64,000 nt of DNA. Source: Microbotryum silenes-acaulis (lineage: Eukaryota > Basidiomycota > Microbotryomycetes > Microbotryales > Microbotryaceae). Positions 47,966-61,200 of the stretch are shown here, piece after piece. A model generated the notes under the pieces. It saw only the letters and a program-made list of their open reading frames with translations, ran no database searches and was not told where the DNA came from. Position 1 is the first letter of the stretch, and each line of letters starts with the position of its first letter. The position numbers and the translations under genes are program-made. The stretch is from NCBI GenBank assembly GCA_003665825.1, contig QPFY01000012.1, positions 868,001 through 932,000 on the forward strand. Reading direction: 5' to 3'.

Positions 47966-49303
47966 GATGGGAAATGCGGAGGTAGCCTTCGGCCGGACGT
48001 GTCCGTTGAGTTGGGGGGTGGGGGTCGGATACCCCTATTGATTAATGGAGCTCCCTTCCAGGCGTTGTGGGTCTCCCTAGAAGACAGCAAGCATGGACCA
48101 GGTCGCTTATGTTGAAACACGTGCATTATCATAGACAAGGTTTGTGCCCGCTTTGCTTTTTTGTAGACAGGGTGCCCTTTCCTGCAAGAGACCGGTCATT
48201 GCCGTAGTTTTGGCTGATTCTGCACGCGCATCAGATGCTACTTTCAACACAAAGACTCGCACTTGGGACTCGAATGTGTTCATTCGCTAAAGGCCGAAGT
48301 TTTGCTTGGTAGAGTTTTGCTTGCTTCAAATGAAGGTCAGTGCGCAGCAGTATTGGCGGGCCGGGCGGGGTGTCTCACTAGGATCAATTAGCAAGTGAAA
48401 AAGGGAAGGAAAAAGTCCGGGCTCCGAAGTGAAATATCGATCCGCTAGGAAGAGGAGGGGAAAGTCTCTTCAGTGGTTTAGATGGAACGAATACAAATTC
48501 AATGCAGTACTCGTGTATTTGTGACCGATCTACATATTCATATTCTCGAAGGAGCCCGTGTTCCTGACAATGAGCGCGTCTTCGCGCGTCCGCTGATGGT
48601 CGCTCGAAGAACGGCAGTGGCCCGAGCGCGCGAGCGCGCCTAAGCCTTGGTTGACGACGTCCGGCGGGTCCAACGAACACGATCGCACTCGGTCCTCCTT
48701 CGAGGTCAACTCGACCACTCATCGTCGGGACGAAGGCCACCTTCTGGTCCTACATCTACCTAGCCTTTTATCGGTCAGGTGTCTTCCCTCCCCCATCCTT
48801 TCCCCCCTTCATCCAAGGCTTTGGAATTGATCGTGCGCAGCTCGCTTTGGGTTGACTGAGCGCCCGGCATCGAGCATCGCCATCGGCCCTCGCACAGCCT
48901 TCGCCGCCGCCCGCGCCCGCCTTTCGCATCGTCACGTCGACTTGGTCGAACGCTCGGACACGAGATCGGCTTTCGGAGTCCGGTTTCGAAGGAGTCGTAA
49001 GCACCACTACTGCAACGCTAACCCTCCAAACCTGAGCTTCTTCTGACCTGGTTTGTGATTGTCCACAGCTTTCTAAGTGCAATCCCTATTTTATGCGACA
49101 CCGCTCAACCACCACACCGTCGGAACATTGACCGAAGGTTCGAGTCTCGTAGCTCAGCGATCCAACTGCGCGGAGGCCAAACCGAAAGAACGCCGAACGC
49201 TTCTCGAATTTGGGTTGGACGATAGATCCCAACCATCGCATCGGAATCCGCCAGACGACGCAGAAATACGTTTCTAACTCTCGTTCGTGGGCACTTCTTG
49301 CTC
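47966..49303. other. 1.3-kb intergenic stretch upstream of the chitin synthase
   Basis: No gene was recognised. Minus-strand open frames of 60-118 codons near 48400-48740 lack family features. A pyrimidine- and CG-rich leader precedes the chitin synthase start. Confidence 0.5.
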
Positions 49304-52300
49304 ATGGCACCATCCTCCACCGGATCGGGCGATGCGACTCGCAACCTGGTCTTGCTCCTCAATGGTTCCAACAACTCCTCGGGAGCGGCGGGGGCGACCC
49401 AAAGCTCGGTCGGCGCAATGACAATTCTGTCCTCCGACACCGTCTCGTCCAAATTAACCCAACGCTACAAGTCTGAATTGACCTCGAGTTTTGTCGGTGA
49501 TACGAACCTCGTCGTCATCAACCCTCTTCGCGTGCTCGGGGATGTCAGTGAGGCGAGCAAAGCCGAGTACGAGGCAAGGTGCTATCTCGTTCGGGAGGGG
49601 AAGGGGGGCGGGGATGTCCAGCCTCATGTCTACGAACTGGCTTGTCGAACGTATCTGATGATGAGACGAACCGGGATTACTCAGAGCGTTGTCTTTAGGC
49701 ACGTCGGTGGCGCCCTCGGGCGAAGTTTCTACTCTTCTCTCTGATTCAGACACGTAGCTAACCCTTTTGGAAGTACACAGTGGCTTGACTGGGTCAGGAG
49801 CTACATCGCAATCGAAGCTATTCACGTCGCAAATACTTCGACTAGCATCATCCGGAAACAAGAAGGAAACCCGGATCGTCGATCAGGTCGAGGCCGTGTC
49901 GTGTTTGCTCAACTCGTTCGGCTCGGCCAAGACCTCGCTCAACCCTTCTTCTTCCCGTCATGCTACGTTCTTTGAGATGCACTTTAATCGTCTGGGTCGG
50001 ATTTCAGGTGCCAAGCTCGTAACGTGGGGTCTGGACAAAGGCCGAGTCAGGCGCCTTGATCGAGACGAGCGCACCTTCAACGTTTTCTACCAGTTGCTCG
50101 CGGGAGCGACCCCGGAGGAAAGACAGGAGCTGGCTCTCTTGACAAACCCGATGGACTACAAGCTGCTCGCTTCTTCGGGAACATCACGGCTACCTCCAAC
50201 CACACCCAACTCGGACGACTCGATCGCTTGCGAGGACCTGCGGCTGGCATTCAAGGCGCTCGGGTTCAAGCCTCGACACATCTCGGCCATCTTCCGCCTC
50301 GTTGCCGCCATTCTCACACTAAGCAATCTCGAATTCGCCGATCCCGTCGAGGGGCAGTCTAGGGCTTCGTCAGAGTCGGCATGGGTCACCAACCGGGACG
50401 TGCTCAATCATGCTGCGGAGCTCCTGGGCATCACCTCGGAGGATTTGGAGCGAGCCTTGACAAATCGAGTCAGATGGGTAAGGAAGGAGATGGTCGCGGT
50501 CATCCTCCTTGCCGAAGGGGCGGGCGAGCAACGCGACTCGCTCATGTCGGCGTTGTATTCGATTTTGTTCGCCTTCATCGTCGAGACGGTGAACCACAAA
50601 TTGTTCCCTGGCGACGAGGCGATTGTCGCGTTGCAAGCGCAGGGTGGTTCTTCGATCGTCCAACTCGATCAACCGGGACATGCATCTAAGTCGCAGAGCC
50701 GACCGGGGTCGGGGATCTTGATCCGCGCGATGAATGGCTACGAGGAGTTCATTAACAACTATGCCGCGGAGTTGACGCGATTCTGGCTGTGCGAGTACGA
50801 GTTCGATGGCGACGCTGGGATTGCCGCCCGAGCGCAGGAGGACGGAGTACGTGTCGCGGACGTCGTGCCACCGGACGCTTCGGCACGGATCGAGCTCCTA
50901 CGAGGTGGGCGAGTTGGAGGCAAGGCCGACAAGAAACCGGGAGGATTGTTGGGCGGACTCGCCAAGGTCTGCGGCAGCATTCGAAAAGGCGCTTTGGCCG
51001 AGGAAGCCGATGAGGAGTTGCTCAAGGGGATGAAGTCGCATTTTGGTACCCACACGGCGTTCGTTGCGAGCCCAAGTGGACCTAGCGCCAAGTCGGCCTT
51101 TGGGATTGTGCACTTCGGAGGTATTGTCACCTACAGCGCGACGGGCTTTGCGGAGCGAGATCTCGACCTTCTGGACCCCGAGTTCGTGTCGATCTTGCGC
51201 ACGAGCAGTGATGGATTCATCGGCAAGCTCTTCTCTGGCCCCACTCTGGCTGCGGAGTTCCACCCCCTGGACGAGAATATCATCGTCGCGGCTCAGGTCT
51301 CGTCGGCTCCAATGCGGCAACCGTCTCCTATCCGACCCTCGCCGGCCTTCGCGTCCGAGACGAGCGACCTGCTGGCACCGCTGCTCGACCCTCTCGAGAT
51401 CCGACCCATAAGCTCTCAAATCAATGCCACCTTGTCGCAGTTGCTGGCTTTGATCGAGGGCACCCACGTCTGGTCTGTCACCTGCCTCCGACCGAATGAC
51501 TCCTGCTTGCCGAATCGCTTCGACCCTCAACAGCTGCGGTCCCAAGTCACGCAACTACTCTTGCCCGAGCTCATCGCTCGCAAGCAAATTGATTTCGTTC
51601 AAGACATTGACTACGACGCGTTCGCCGATCGTCATCGTGTAGCCAGCGCCAAGGAGGCCATTCGCGTCTACTTGAACAACTTTGAGCTGTTTGAAGGCGT
51701 CGATTACGCCCTGGGACATGCGCGGGTATGGCTGTCATACAAGGCTTTCTGTGCCGTCGAGGATCATCTGCGGAGTCGCGAACCACTGGATCACCGCGCT
51801 GCGATCGCTGCGGGTCAACCCGTCGTTACTTCGCCGGAACGGCGCCGCGGCAGCAAGTTGCCGGTACTGAATCGCTTGACGTCTCACATTCCGCCGGGGG
51901 TTGAGGACGATGACTGGGAGCCAGCTCTTCCGAACCAGCCTTTCGCTTCGACTTACGATAATTCCGCGCGCGATAGCGTTGAAGATCTCGTGCAGCAACA
52001 GCAACAGCGCCTTAACGCCGGTGCGGGCCCTAACTCGACCCCTGGCTCGCCGGACCCGATGCCAGGGACGCTACCGCGAAGGCATGCGTTCGGTTACGAC
52101 GACTCAATGTCGCCGATGCCTTATGTTCATCCGACATCGATGCAGTCTGACGTCTGGGGAGAGAAGGAAGGATCACCTCGTGCGGGTTTCGGGGGCCATA
52201 GCAAGGGTTTCGGTGTAGGAGCCGGGCAGGGGCAGCCGCACAAGGAGGGTGCGCTCGATCAGAATGGCGACGAGCAGCAAGGCGCGACGGTGGAAGAGGT

Positions 52301-55300
52301 GCCGTCGAGTAAGGCTCGACGAGCATGGGTCTTCATCGTCACGCTCTTGACTTGGTGGATCCCCGATCTCAGTTTGAAATACCTGGGTCGGATGAAACGA
52401 CCAGACGTCAGGATGGCATGGCGAGAGAAGGTAGGTCCTACTAGTCGCTCTCCGAGGCTGCCTGATGGGATGCAAGCTAACGATAACCGTTCCACAGGTG
52501 GCTTTGTGTTTACTCATCGGCTTCTTCTGCGGCGTCGTCATCTTTTACATCGTCATTTTCGGCAACCTCCTGTGCCCAAATATGAACAAAGCTTGGAACG
52601 AGAAGGAGTTGGGTTACCACGCCGGTACGACCGATTACTGGGTTGGCGTGCGCGGCGTGGTCTATGATTTGACTGCATTTTATCGGACACAGTGAGCAAA
52701 AACCGAAAGCGAGGCTGGATTTTCGACTTAGCTCTCATCCGAGTTTTGTTCCCCAATCAGACACTCGGATATCTCGTCGTCGCCCGTCACATCGTCGGAC
52801 ATGCTCGAACTGGGTGGCCAGGACTTGACCAACTACTTCCCAATCCCCCTGACGCTCGCTTGCCCTTCGCTCGTGAGTTCGACCTCCCTCGTCCTCCAAT
52901 ACGCCAACTTCACCGCGGATCTCCCGACTGCGATCCACTACACGGGCATGCAACAGTCGGTCAGCTCCTCAGCGCTCTACAGCGTCGACTGGTACAGCGA
53001 GACCTTCATTCCCAAGATGAACAAGTACAAGAAGGGTCCGCTCGTCTGGTCTAAGAAACAGATCAACCAGCAGGTGAACTCTAAAACACGATATGTAGCC
53101 ATTGTCAATTCGAGCGTGTACGATTTGACCGACTACTTCTACACCATCACGACACTCAACGACGATACGTACAAATTTCTCAACACGGACTTGACGGCTC
53201 TATGGCAAGCTCAAGCGGGAAGCGACATCACGAGTGCGATTAAGGAATTGAACTTGGATGCGACCACGCTCGCAATCAACATGGAATGCATGCGCTCGCT
53301 CTTCTACACAGGAGAAACCGACTTTCGCCTCACACCGCGGTGTCAAGTACAGCCCAACATGCTGCTCGCCTTCTCGGTCCTCCTCATGGCCACCATCGTC
53401 GCCAAGTTCATTGCTGCGCTCCAGTTTGGCTCAAAGCGCATGCCCGAGCTGCGTGACAAGTTCGTCATCTGCCAGGTTCCCTGCTATACCGAGGGTGAAG
53501 AATCGCTGCGAAAGACGATCGACTCGCTCGCTACGCTCACCTACGATGACAAGCGCAAGCTCCTCATGATAATCTGCGATGGTATGATCATCGGTTCTGG
53601 CAACGACCGAGCGACCCCCCGCATTGTTCTCGACATCCTAGGGGTCGACCAAGATGTCGATCCCGAGCCTCTCATGTTCAAGTCGATCGCCGAAGGATCA
53701 AAGCAGCTCAACTACGGCAAGGTGTGGTCCGGACTGTACGAGATCGACGGCCATGTCGTTCCTTACATCGTCATCGCCAAAGTGGGTCGACCTGCAGAAC
53801 GATCACGTCCTGGTAACCGGGGAAAGCGAGATTCGCAGATCCTGTCGATGAGGTTCCTCAACCGCGTGCACTTTGACAGCGAAATGTACCCTCTCGAACT
53901 CGAGATGTATCACCAGATTAAGAACGTTATTGGTGTGGACCCTCAGCTATACGAAGTAAGAGCTTCGGCTTTTCATTCTGTTGTGACACAGAGCGCTTAC
54001 CTTTGGTCTCGTCCTCAGTACTTGCTCGTAATTGATGCCGACACCAACGTCGCTGCTGACTCGCTCAATCGACTCGTTTCGGCCGCTGCGGACGACTCGA
54101 AGATCATCGGTATCTGCGGTGAGACCAAACTTGAGAACGAGCAAGACTCGTGGTGGACCATGATTCAAGGTGAGGTACAGACGAGGGCCCTTCGTGACTC
54201 GGAGGGGTCTCACCACTGACTCTGGTCATCTCGTCTGGGCACAGTCTACGAATACTACATCTCCCATCACTTGGCGAAGGCCTTCGAAAGCATGTTTGGT
54301 TCTGTTACATGCTTGCCCGGTTGTTTCACCATGTACCGTCTTCGCTCGGCCGACAAGGGCAAACCCTTGTTGGTCAGCTCGCTCATCATCGATGAATACT
54401 CCGAAGGCACGCTCGACACGTTGCACAAGAAGAACTTGCTCGCGCTCGGTGAAGATCGTTACCTCACCACGCTCATCCTAAAGCACTTTCCCATGTTCAA
54501 GACCAAGTTCTTGGGCGAAGCGCAAGCCATGACAGTCGCTCCCCATTCTTGGACCATCCTCTTGTCTCAACGTCGTCGTTGGATCAACTCGACCGTGCAC
54601 AACCTCGTCGAACTCATCTACCTCCCCAACATGTGCGGGTTCTGCTGCTTCGGCATGCGCTTCTTCGTCATGATCGATCTCATTGGAACGCTCATTCTTC
54701 CCGCGACGTTCGTCTACTTGGTCTACCTCATCGTCGAAGTATCACTCGGAGACACCCAAGTTCCCGTCATCGCTTTGGCGATGGTCGGTGCAGTAAGTGG
54801 GCGAATCCGGGCACTCGATATCTTGTCGGTTTTACTGAAGAGCTGTTGTACACGCACAGACTTACGGTCTCCAGGCGTTCATCTTCCTTTTCAAGCGCCA
54901 GTGGCAGTTCATTGGCTGGCTCGTGATCTACATCGTGAGTGCCTACGGTGTCTGCAGGGTCCGGCACTTGAGGCTGACGGTGCCCCCAATATAAACGCGC
55001 AGCTCGCCTACCCAATCTACTCGTTCATCTTGCCGATCTACAGTTTCTGGAGATTCGACGAGTGAGTCAACCCGCCCGATATAGGCCCCATCCATCGCCA
55101 TGCTGAAGTCAATCTCCTCAACACTCCGCAGCTTTACCTGGGGTAATACGCGTGTGGTCGTCGGTGAAGGCAAGTCCAAGAAGGTCGTGCAAGCCGAGGA
55201 GGAAGCGTTCGATGAAACAAGTATTCCCATGGCGCGCTTCTCGGAGTACGAAGCTCGAATGGAAGAAGAGCAACACTACGACGAGGACACCAAGTCGCAC

Positions 55301-56093
55301 TACACGCAGTCTATTGCCGGCTTCTCCATGGCGACCAAACTCGGTCCACCCGCAACTCGAGCTGGCTCGTACGCAGGAGGGACCGACTACTATCGCGATA
55401 CCGTGCATTCTCGCCGCGGGTCCAAGGCGGCTTTCAGCCAGTTCGGTGGTGGACGACCCGGTGAAACGGGTTCTGTTCTCGGTGGCATGCCCTCGAGACC
55501 GTCATCGCAGTTCTTCGGGGCCGCTGGCAGCACACTCGGGATGGGGGCTCCTTCCGGCCCGTTCATGGGTAGTCCCTCGCAGCTGCCGTTCTACCAAGGT
55601 CCTCACATGTCGGTACCATCCTTTGGATCGACATTCCCAGGGCTTCCTGCAATGCCTTCCCAGATGACGATGAACCCTCCTCAGGGCATGGTGTACGACT
55701 CGAAGCCCCAGCAGCCCCTGTCGAGTCTGCCGCGACGACAGTCGGACATGTCGGCGCTGACTTTCAGCACCTTTCCTGCCTCGACGGGCGTTTACGGCGT
55801 GGCCAGCCCCCTGACTGGACCGCAAGTCAGTCAGTCGACGAGTCCGTCCGACGAGGAGCTCGTGTCAACTCTCAAGTAAGTTCCTTCATCACATGAACCG
55901 CTCAGCATCACAAGAGACTGACCTTTGACGTGCGATCTCTCACAGAGCCTACCTCGCCTCGCAAGATCTGATGAAGGTGACCAAACGCACCGCACGAGAT
56001 GGACTGCAAGCGTTTTACCCACAAACCCAACTCGGTCCCCGCAAGGATGCGATCAACGCCATGATCGATGGTGTTCTTGCCGGCAAGATGTAG
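49304..56093 (+). CDS. class V chitin synthase with N-terminal myosin-like motor domain
   Basis: Makes cell-wall chitin at the plasma membrane. Exons: 49304-49698, 49781-52430, 52498-52691, 52761-53955, 54019-54169, 54245-54792, 54860-54934, 55003-55061, 55132-55875 and 55946-56093, totalling 2053 codons. Order: myosin motor-like region (about residues 30-760), membrane helix ([20 protein letters not shown]), cytochrome b5-like segment ([13 protein letters not shown]), helix, chitin synthase domain with [27 protein letters not shown] and [12 protein letters not shown], further helices, a Gly/Pro/Ser linker, and a C-terminal DEK_C-like domain ([18 protein letters not shown]). The motor P-loop reads [12 protein letters not shown], lacking the conserved Lys. 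Intron 1 has a GC donor (49699). The in-frame 63-bp intron 53956-54018 is easily missed. Confidence 0.95.
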
Positions 56094-56611
56094 CTTCGAC
56101 ATAGTGAAGCCTCGCAGGCATGCTTCTGGTTACGGGGGGCTAGAAAGGCTCCTTCTGTATCCCTTTCTGCTTTCAATTCTCGCTATTTTGGCGCATTAGG
56201 CGCTACCTATTTTATGCCGACTCTGTTGACTTTTCATGTGCGCGCTACGACGTACCCACGGACCATTCATGCATTCGCGATTCATCACATTCACTCGTTT
56301 GTTGTTGGTGGGCTCCTGTAGACAGAGAGCATGGGAGCAGGTTCACTCATTACCCACGAAGCGAAACGATGACTCGCTTGGAAAAGATGGGGTGGTGCAG
56401 GGGGTGCAAAATGATGACAAAATACAACTGCTATAAAACTTGAATCCAAGAGGACGTCGTGATGCGTTCATGCGTGACTTGCGGAACGGGGTCAAGAAGG
56501 CAACAGTGCTAAACCCAAGAGATGAAATGGTTGCTCGTGGCTCGTTCGATTTTGTGGTGAGGGTCGTGAAGTATCGCCGGGCTGTTAGGCGAGGGCATAG
56601 TGGGATATCAC
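56094..56611. other. convergent intergenic stretch
   Basis: Between the convergent 3' ends of the chitin synthase and SGNH hydrolase genes. No gene was recognised; short open frames only. Confidence 0.5.
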
Positions 56612-58613
56612 CTAGCCAATGACAGCGGAGATCCGGAATTCATGTGACCCCGTTCCAGTCTCTTCATCGATCTCCACGAACATTTGCCGATTGCCGTTTC
56701 GGTCGGTACGCACGTCGTGTCGGCTGCACAATCCGCGTCCTGTCATCAGTACAGGACCACACAATGGAACACCGTGATCTAATCAGTCCGCTTACACAGG
56801 CGAATTGATCGGAAGTCCCCAATCACCCCAAATGATGCCCGCCCGATCCTTCTCCCCGTCAAGCCAGAACCGTGCCCGGCCAAATTTGAGCGCGTAACTG
56901 CGCCAGTACATGATACTTGCGACCCCTTGCGTTACTTTGATGTTGAACACTATCCAATCGCCGGCGTTGTATCCGACGAGGTACTCCTTGGACTTCCAAT
57001 GGCTCAGTTCGAAACCGTGATTCTCGGCGATGGGGAAATGCGTCGGCCCTGGCGCGGCGCTGTAGCATGTGAGCTGGGTCGTCGGTTCGATAGGTCGATC
57101 GTCCGCCCCTTGGTATGTCGACCACTACGAAAAATTAAGAGTTGAGTCGTCAGTCGCGAGGTTCAGAATGAGTACCGTTTGTAGCCCTATGGCGGTCCGG
57201 GTTTAGGCGACTCACGGGTGAGATCTGTCCCGGCACGGAAGCTGGGAGGGTGAGATTTGAGGTGCCAGAGACAAAGACGGGAGGCAGGCACGCTTGCTCG
57301 CGTAAATAAGACACGATCAGGTCACTGGTGAGTTCGTGGCCCAGGGGGCCTGGGTGATGCCCTCCTGGCCAAGACGGGTGATCGAAATCGCCGCCCGGTG
57401 AGAACCATGGGCGGACCTCCTCCATCCGAGGGTGAAGGTGTCGTTGCTGAACTACGACATTTCGGTGACTGAGCATATGCATAACGTGGGGAATATATCA
57501 GCCATCCAGACGCAAATACGAGGATTGCGCTGATGGCCACTTACGAGATGACCGGAAGATCGTAGTATTCTGCAACATTCTCGATGCTCGGTGCGCCGTT
57601 CGTGTAGGCATGCAGTGGGGAGTACATGCTCAGGACCAAGAGGGAGGGTTTCCATTTGTGGCTCAAGAGTGTGCGCACGAGCACATCAAAGTCGTTGTTT
57701 TCCTTGCCTCGGGCCTCGTCGTTGACGGCCAGCTCGAGGATGAAGAGATCGATGGGCAGGGAGAAGCTCATGTGCCAACACGAGGCGAAGAAGTCGCTGC
57801 CGACCGCTGATACACCGCCGTTGACGATCTGCAAGGTCATGCCGGGTCAGTACCAATATACTTCCCATTTTCCGCCGAGCCACTACGCCTGGGGCGGTCC
57901 CGGTCACGCAGATTCGCAAGAACGTACCTCTACATCGACCCCCCAGTCCTTCTGCAGTTGCTTGCCTAAAACCTCGTGGTAGCACTTTCCGGGTTCTGCG
58001 TCGATGCAGGCGGATATGCTGCCGCCGATGATGCCGATGCGTACGTCCTGGCCTTGACGGACCTTTTCAAGAAAGGGAGCCATCTGTTCGCCCGAGCCTT
58101 GATAGCCCCTGGCCCTGGTCAGGACACGGCTGCCCCACTTCTGGCAGAGGTCGTCGGTCGGGCTGCATACGTGACATTTGTCATTTGCGGCATAGTGAAG
58201 CCGCGGTGCATACGGCCCTGGACGATGATGAAACAGTGCTTGGTAGAAGAGTGTGAACAGCAGCAAGGCTGAGGTGGAGGCCAGTGCGATCTGTGGATCG
58301 TCGCAGACGGGGAGATGGGGTGCAGTGGGATGGGGTGCAGTGGGTCAGCCATGCCATCACGCCAAGGCCATAAACGAGGTACCCAAGACCACCACGAGCT
58401 GACCTGTGTGGTTCTGGAGAGCTCCTTCCACATATCGATCGCCTGTGACCGCGCCTGGTCGAGCAGCTCTGCGTAGTGCTGCAGCTGCTGGCGCCGGCTA
58501 CGGGATGACGACGATCCGCTATCGAGCGACGATTCTGGTCCGTACTCGGACGGATCCTCAGCGACCAAGGACGCCTCCATCATCTCTTGCTCGGCTCTCG
58601 TCCCCATCATCAT
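56612..58613 (-). CDS. membrane-anchored SGNH/GDSL hydrolase-like protein
   Basis: A putative esterase or acetyl-transfer type enzyme; the substrate is unknown. Exons on the minus strand: 58404-58613, 57928-58290, 57545-57828, 57216-57468, 56796-57124 and 56612-56723, totalling 517 codons. An acidic cytosolic N-terminus precedes a membrane helix (IALASTSALLLFTLFYQALF). SGNH blocks: RIGIIGGSISAC (block I Ser), IVNGGVSAVGSDFF (block II Gly), LFILELAVNDEAR (block III Asn), and HHPGPLGHELTSDL (block V His). The last exon encodes a beta-rich C-terminus (MFVEIDEETGTGSHEFRISA) whose frame is only reached with acceptor ttgtgcag at 56724. The start ATG at 58613 is chosen since upstream codons lack ATG. 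Proximity to the chitin synthase hints at wall-polymer modification, but this is inference. Confidence 0.8.
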
Positions 58614-59364
58614 GCTGCTGTCGATCCGCTGTAACGCTGTAACGCTGTTCCGTAGGTGGGCGTAGCCTGTAGAGAGGCAGCCAAGGAGGTCGCGGATGGG
58701 GTCCCGCGCCGTTCGTTCAGCACGACCCGACACTGCGAACGCCCAGCGAACCGCCGCGCTTCGCGCGATGCGGGGGCGGCCGGCTGCGCTCCGTCCACGG
58801 GTTCACAAAGCAGGGAGGTCCTGGGAGATCGGCCCAGCGCCGCGGGTTAGGTCGATCGCCCACCGCGAAGGCTTGGCAGGCAGTATGAGTGCACCCGAAG
58901 GGGGTCAAGGAGCGTCCGCGCGTCCTAAGACCCAATCGGGGCCTCTCTGACCTGACGCAGAGGACGGTGCCCAGGAGTAACAACTTTTTTGAAGTGCCGC
59001 GCCGCCAAAAACGAGGGTCACGTGATTTACTCCTGCAGTGGCCTTAAGAATTAGTACCCACACCCTGTGCTAAGCCTACCTTGTTACATGCGATGCTGAA
59101 AAGGAAAGCGAGACAAAAATATGGTGGTTCATTAAATCAGTTCCTACCTGCCCCTAAATGCGCTGATGGTATTAAGGTCGAGCCCATGGCACATGCTTTT
59201 CACCCAGAAAGCACTGTGTGCCTTGTTTTCGTCCACCTCAGCTCGGCCCCTTCATCGCCGTGCAAGATCCTGTGGTTTCTCTCACTTTCAGTGCCAAGGT
59301 TCAGTTACTAGTAGAGTCCCACTCCCAACCCAAGCTTCGCGTTGGGCTGATGAAACCCTATCCG
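58614..59364. other. intergenic stretch before repeat copy 2
   Basis: Contains the SGNH hydrolase upstream region and about 400 bp of AT-richer sequence. No gene was recognised. Confidence 0.5.
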
Positions 59365-59852
59365 GGGGTAAACTTACAAACCCGTACGGAAGGCTGCTCG
59401 GGGGCCCACCGGTACTGTCTACGACAAAAAAGAACTATGGACAAAAAGAAACGCGCGCCTATTGCTTCCGCCAGGTCTGGACAAAACAAAACAAAACAAA
59501 AACCACAAATGTCCCAGACGCGTGAGCCGGGGGATGGGATGCCCAGTAGTCAGCGCCCGGCCGAGCCTCGCAGAGACCTCTGAGCAGAGTACTCACTGTA
59601 GAAGATTCCCTGCACGATTCACCCAGTATTCAAAGAAGGTCGAGAGATGACCTGACGAAAAACAACAGAGTAACGCAAAGAGTCAGCACGATGAATCATG
59701 GTGATGTATGATGATGGAGCGAGCCTAGTCGAGGCCGGGTCCGAGGGAGTGAACCCCCCTGTGCGACCGACCGACGAGCGAGAGGTGAACGTCGCACGAG
59801 CTGACTCACCATACTTCCGACATCTTGTGAGCTTCACCGGCAATGAACCCCC
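59365..59852. repeat. dispersed ~500-bp repeat, copy 2 (inverted relative to copy 1)
   Basis: Reverse complement of 33566-34081 with several indels. The end gggggtaaacttacaaaccc corresponds to the copy-1 right end, and gtgagcttcaccggcaatga to its left end. The flanks (tatcc on the left, tccaatcc on the right) suggest only a weak target duplication. Confidence 0.85.
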
Positions 59853-60720
59853 TCCAATCCTGACATCCACAACAGACGCCCCACAACCCATCACTCCCTC
59901 TCCCATGTCTGTAGCACAAGTCCGAGAGTGGCAAACGGGTCAGTCGCCGCGCACTCGGAAGGCTGAATCAAGGTCGAGCACCCACCTTCCCCCAACACGT
60001 CCAGGTCCCCGTTCAACAGTCGGATTGCGTTTCGAACAAGCCTCCTCACCAGCTCGGAACAGGTCCATGCTTGGAGGGGCGAAATCAATCTAGTGCAGAT
60101 GAGCAAACATATGGTAGTGTCAGTTCATCAGGATTGCCCACGTCGCAAGGTGAGCGCCGCCAGGTCAAGTTGACCTCCTCTTGTGCGACCGCCTCCCGAC
60201 CGTGCGACCGCACGCAGCAACGTCGCACGACAAGCCGACTCACCGTCCCGGAGCAGTAGGTCGAAAGTGCGTGGTCGAACATGATGTCCTCAGGAACGAA
60301 GATGAAAGCCCTTCATGGGGCTGTGGAAGGTGAGGATGATCATGAGGGGTGGTGCGAGTCAGCACGAGTCCGAAAGTCACGGCCGTCCCACCCGAACGAC
60401 AACGATCGAGCAAGCAAGGGGTCAAGTGGTGATAAGGGAAGTACTCACGGATCGGGTGGGATACGGTGTGGTTAAACCTCCACGCTGGTCGAGGTGTGCC
60501 GGACCCGAATGAGGCACAGCTCGCCACGTTTGCTAGGCCCACGTTGCAGAGCCAGTGCCGATGAAGAGAAAAGAAGGAGCGAGAGAGAGGTGGGCGAGGT
60601 CATCGCTGACTTTTGAGGGCGGGGGTTGGGGACAAGCGCGCGCCTCGGAGCTCGCTTGAGTTTGAGCCATGAGTCATATCGATGACACCACCTCGCTTCC
60701 GATCTTTTCCACCTCTGCCG

Positions 60721-60940
60721 AGCGCGGCCGATCGCGCCGAAGATCTGAACGGACAGGGGACCGTGCACCCCACATCGAGGCCCACGATCCACCCCTCGGA
60801 AAGACCGAATACCTTGTCGATCAAGCTCGGTCAAGTCTCAGCAAGTAGGTTGAGATCCAGGGATCACCCCAGAGTTAAAATCGCCGCGATCGATACAGCG
60901 GTTGTCGCTCCAGCAGCTTGGTCCGAGTTGGGACGACCCC
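60721..60940. repeat. direct repeat A upstream of PIN-domain gene
   Basis: Matches 61201-61425 in the same orientation with moderate divergence. Shared landmarks include gcgcggccga, ggacagggg, cgatccacc, gaaagaccgaat or gaaaacaccgaat, ttgtcgatc, gatcgccgcgatc-like and cagcagc. Confidence 0.7.
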
Positions 60941-61200
60941 GATTCGACCTCGATGGCCGCCGCCTTGACCAGACCAAGATTGAGAGCAGAATGATGAATA
61001 TGGGGTACAGGGGTACATTCTGAAATATTCCGATCTTCTAAGTAGATCGGAAGCATTTTGTAAGGGGATGCCTTACAGGAACAGCCCCATAAGTAGCCTC
61101 TGAGTAGCTAGAACTGTCGAGTTCTAGTTACGACTTGCTTTTAGCCTAGCGGTCAAGAACGACAGATTGTATTTTATGCACATCAGAGGCGCATACCTTA

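Noticed and set aside
48384..48740. 118-codon minus-strand frame
   Set aside because: No splice sites, motif or family; composition resembles surrounding non-coding DNA.
49141..49190. tRNA A-box-like string (tagctcagcg)
   Set aside because: No acceptor or T-arm could be paired; it lies in the chitin synthase leader.
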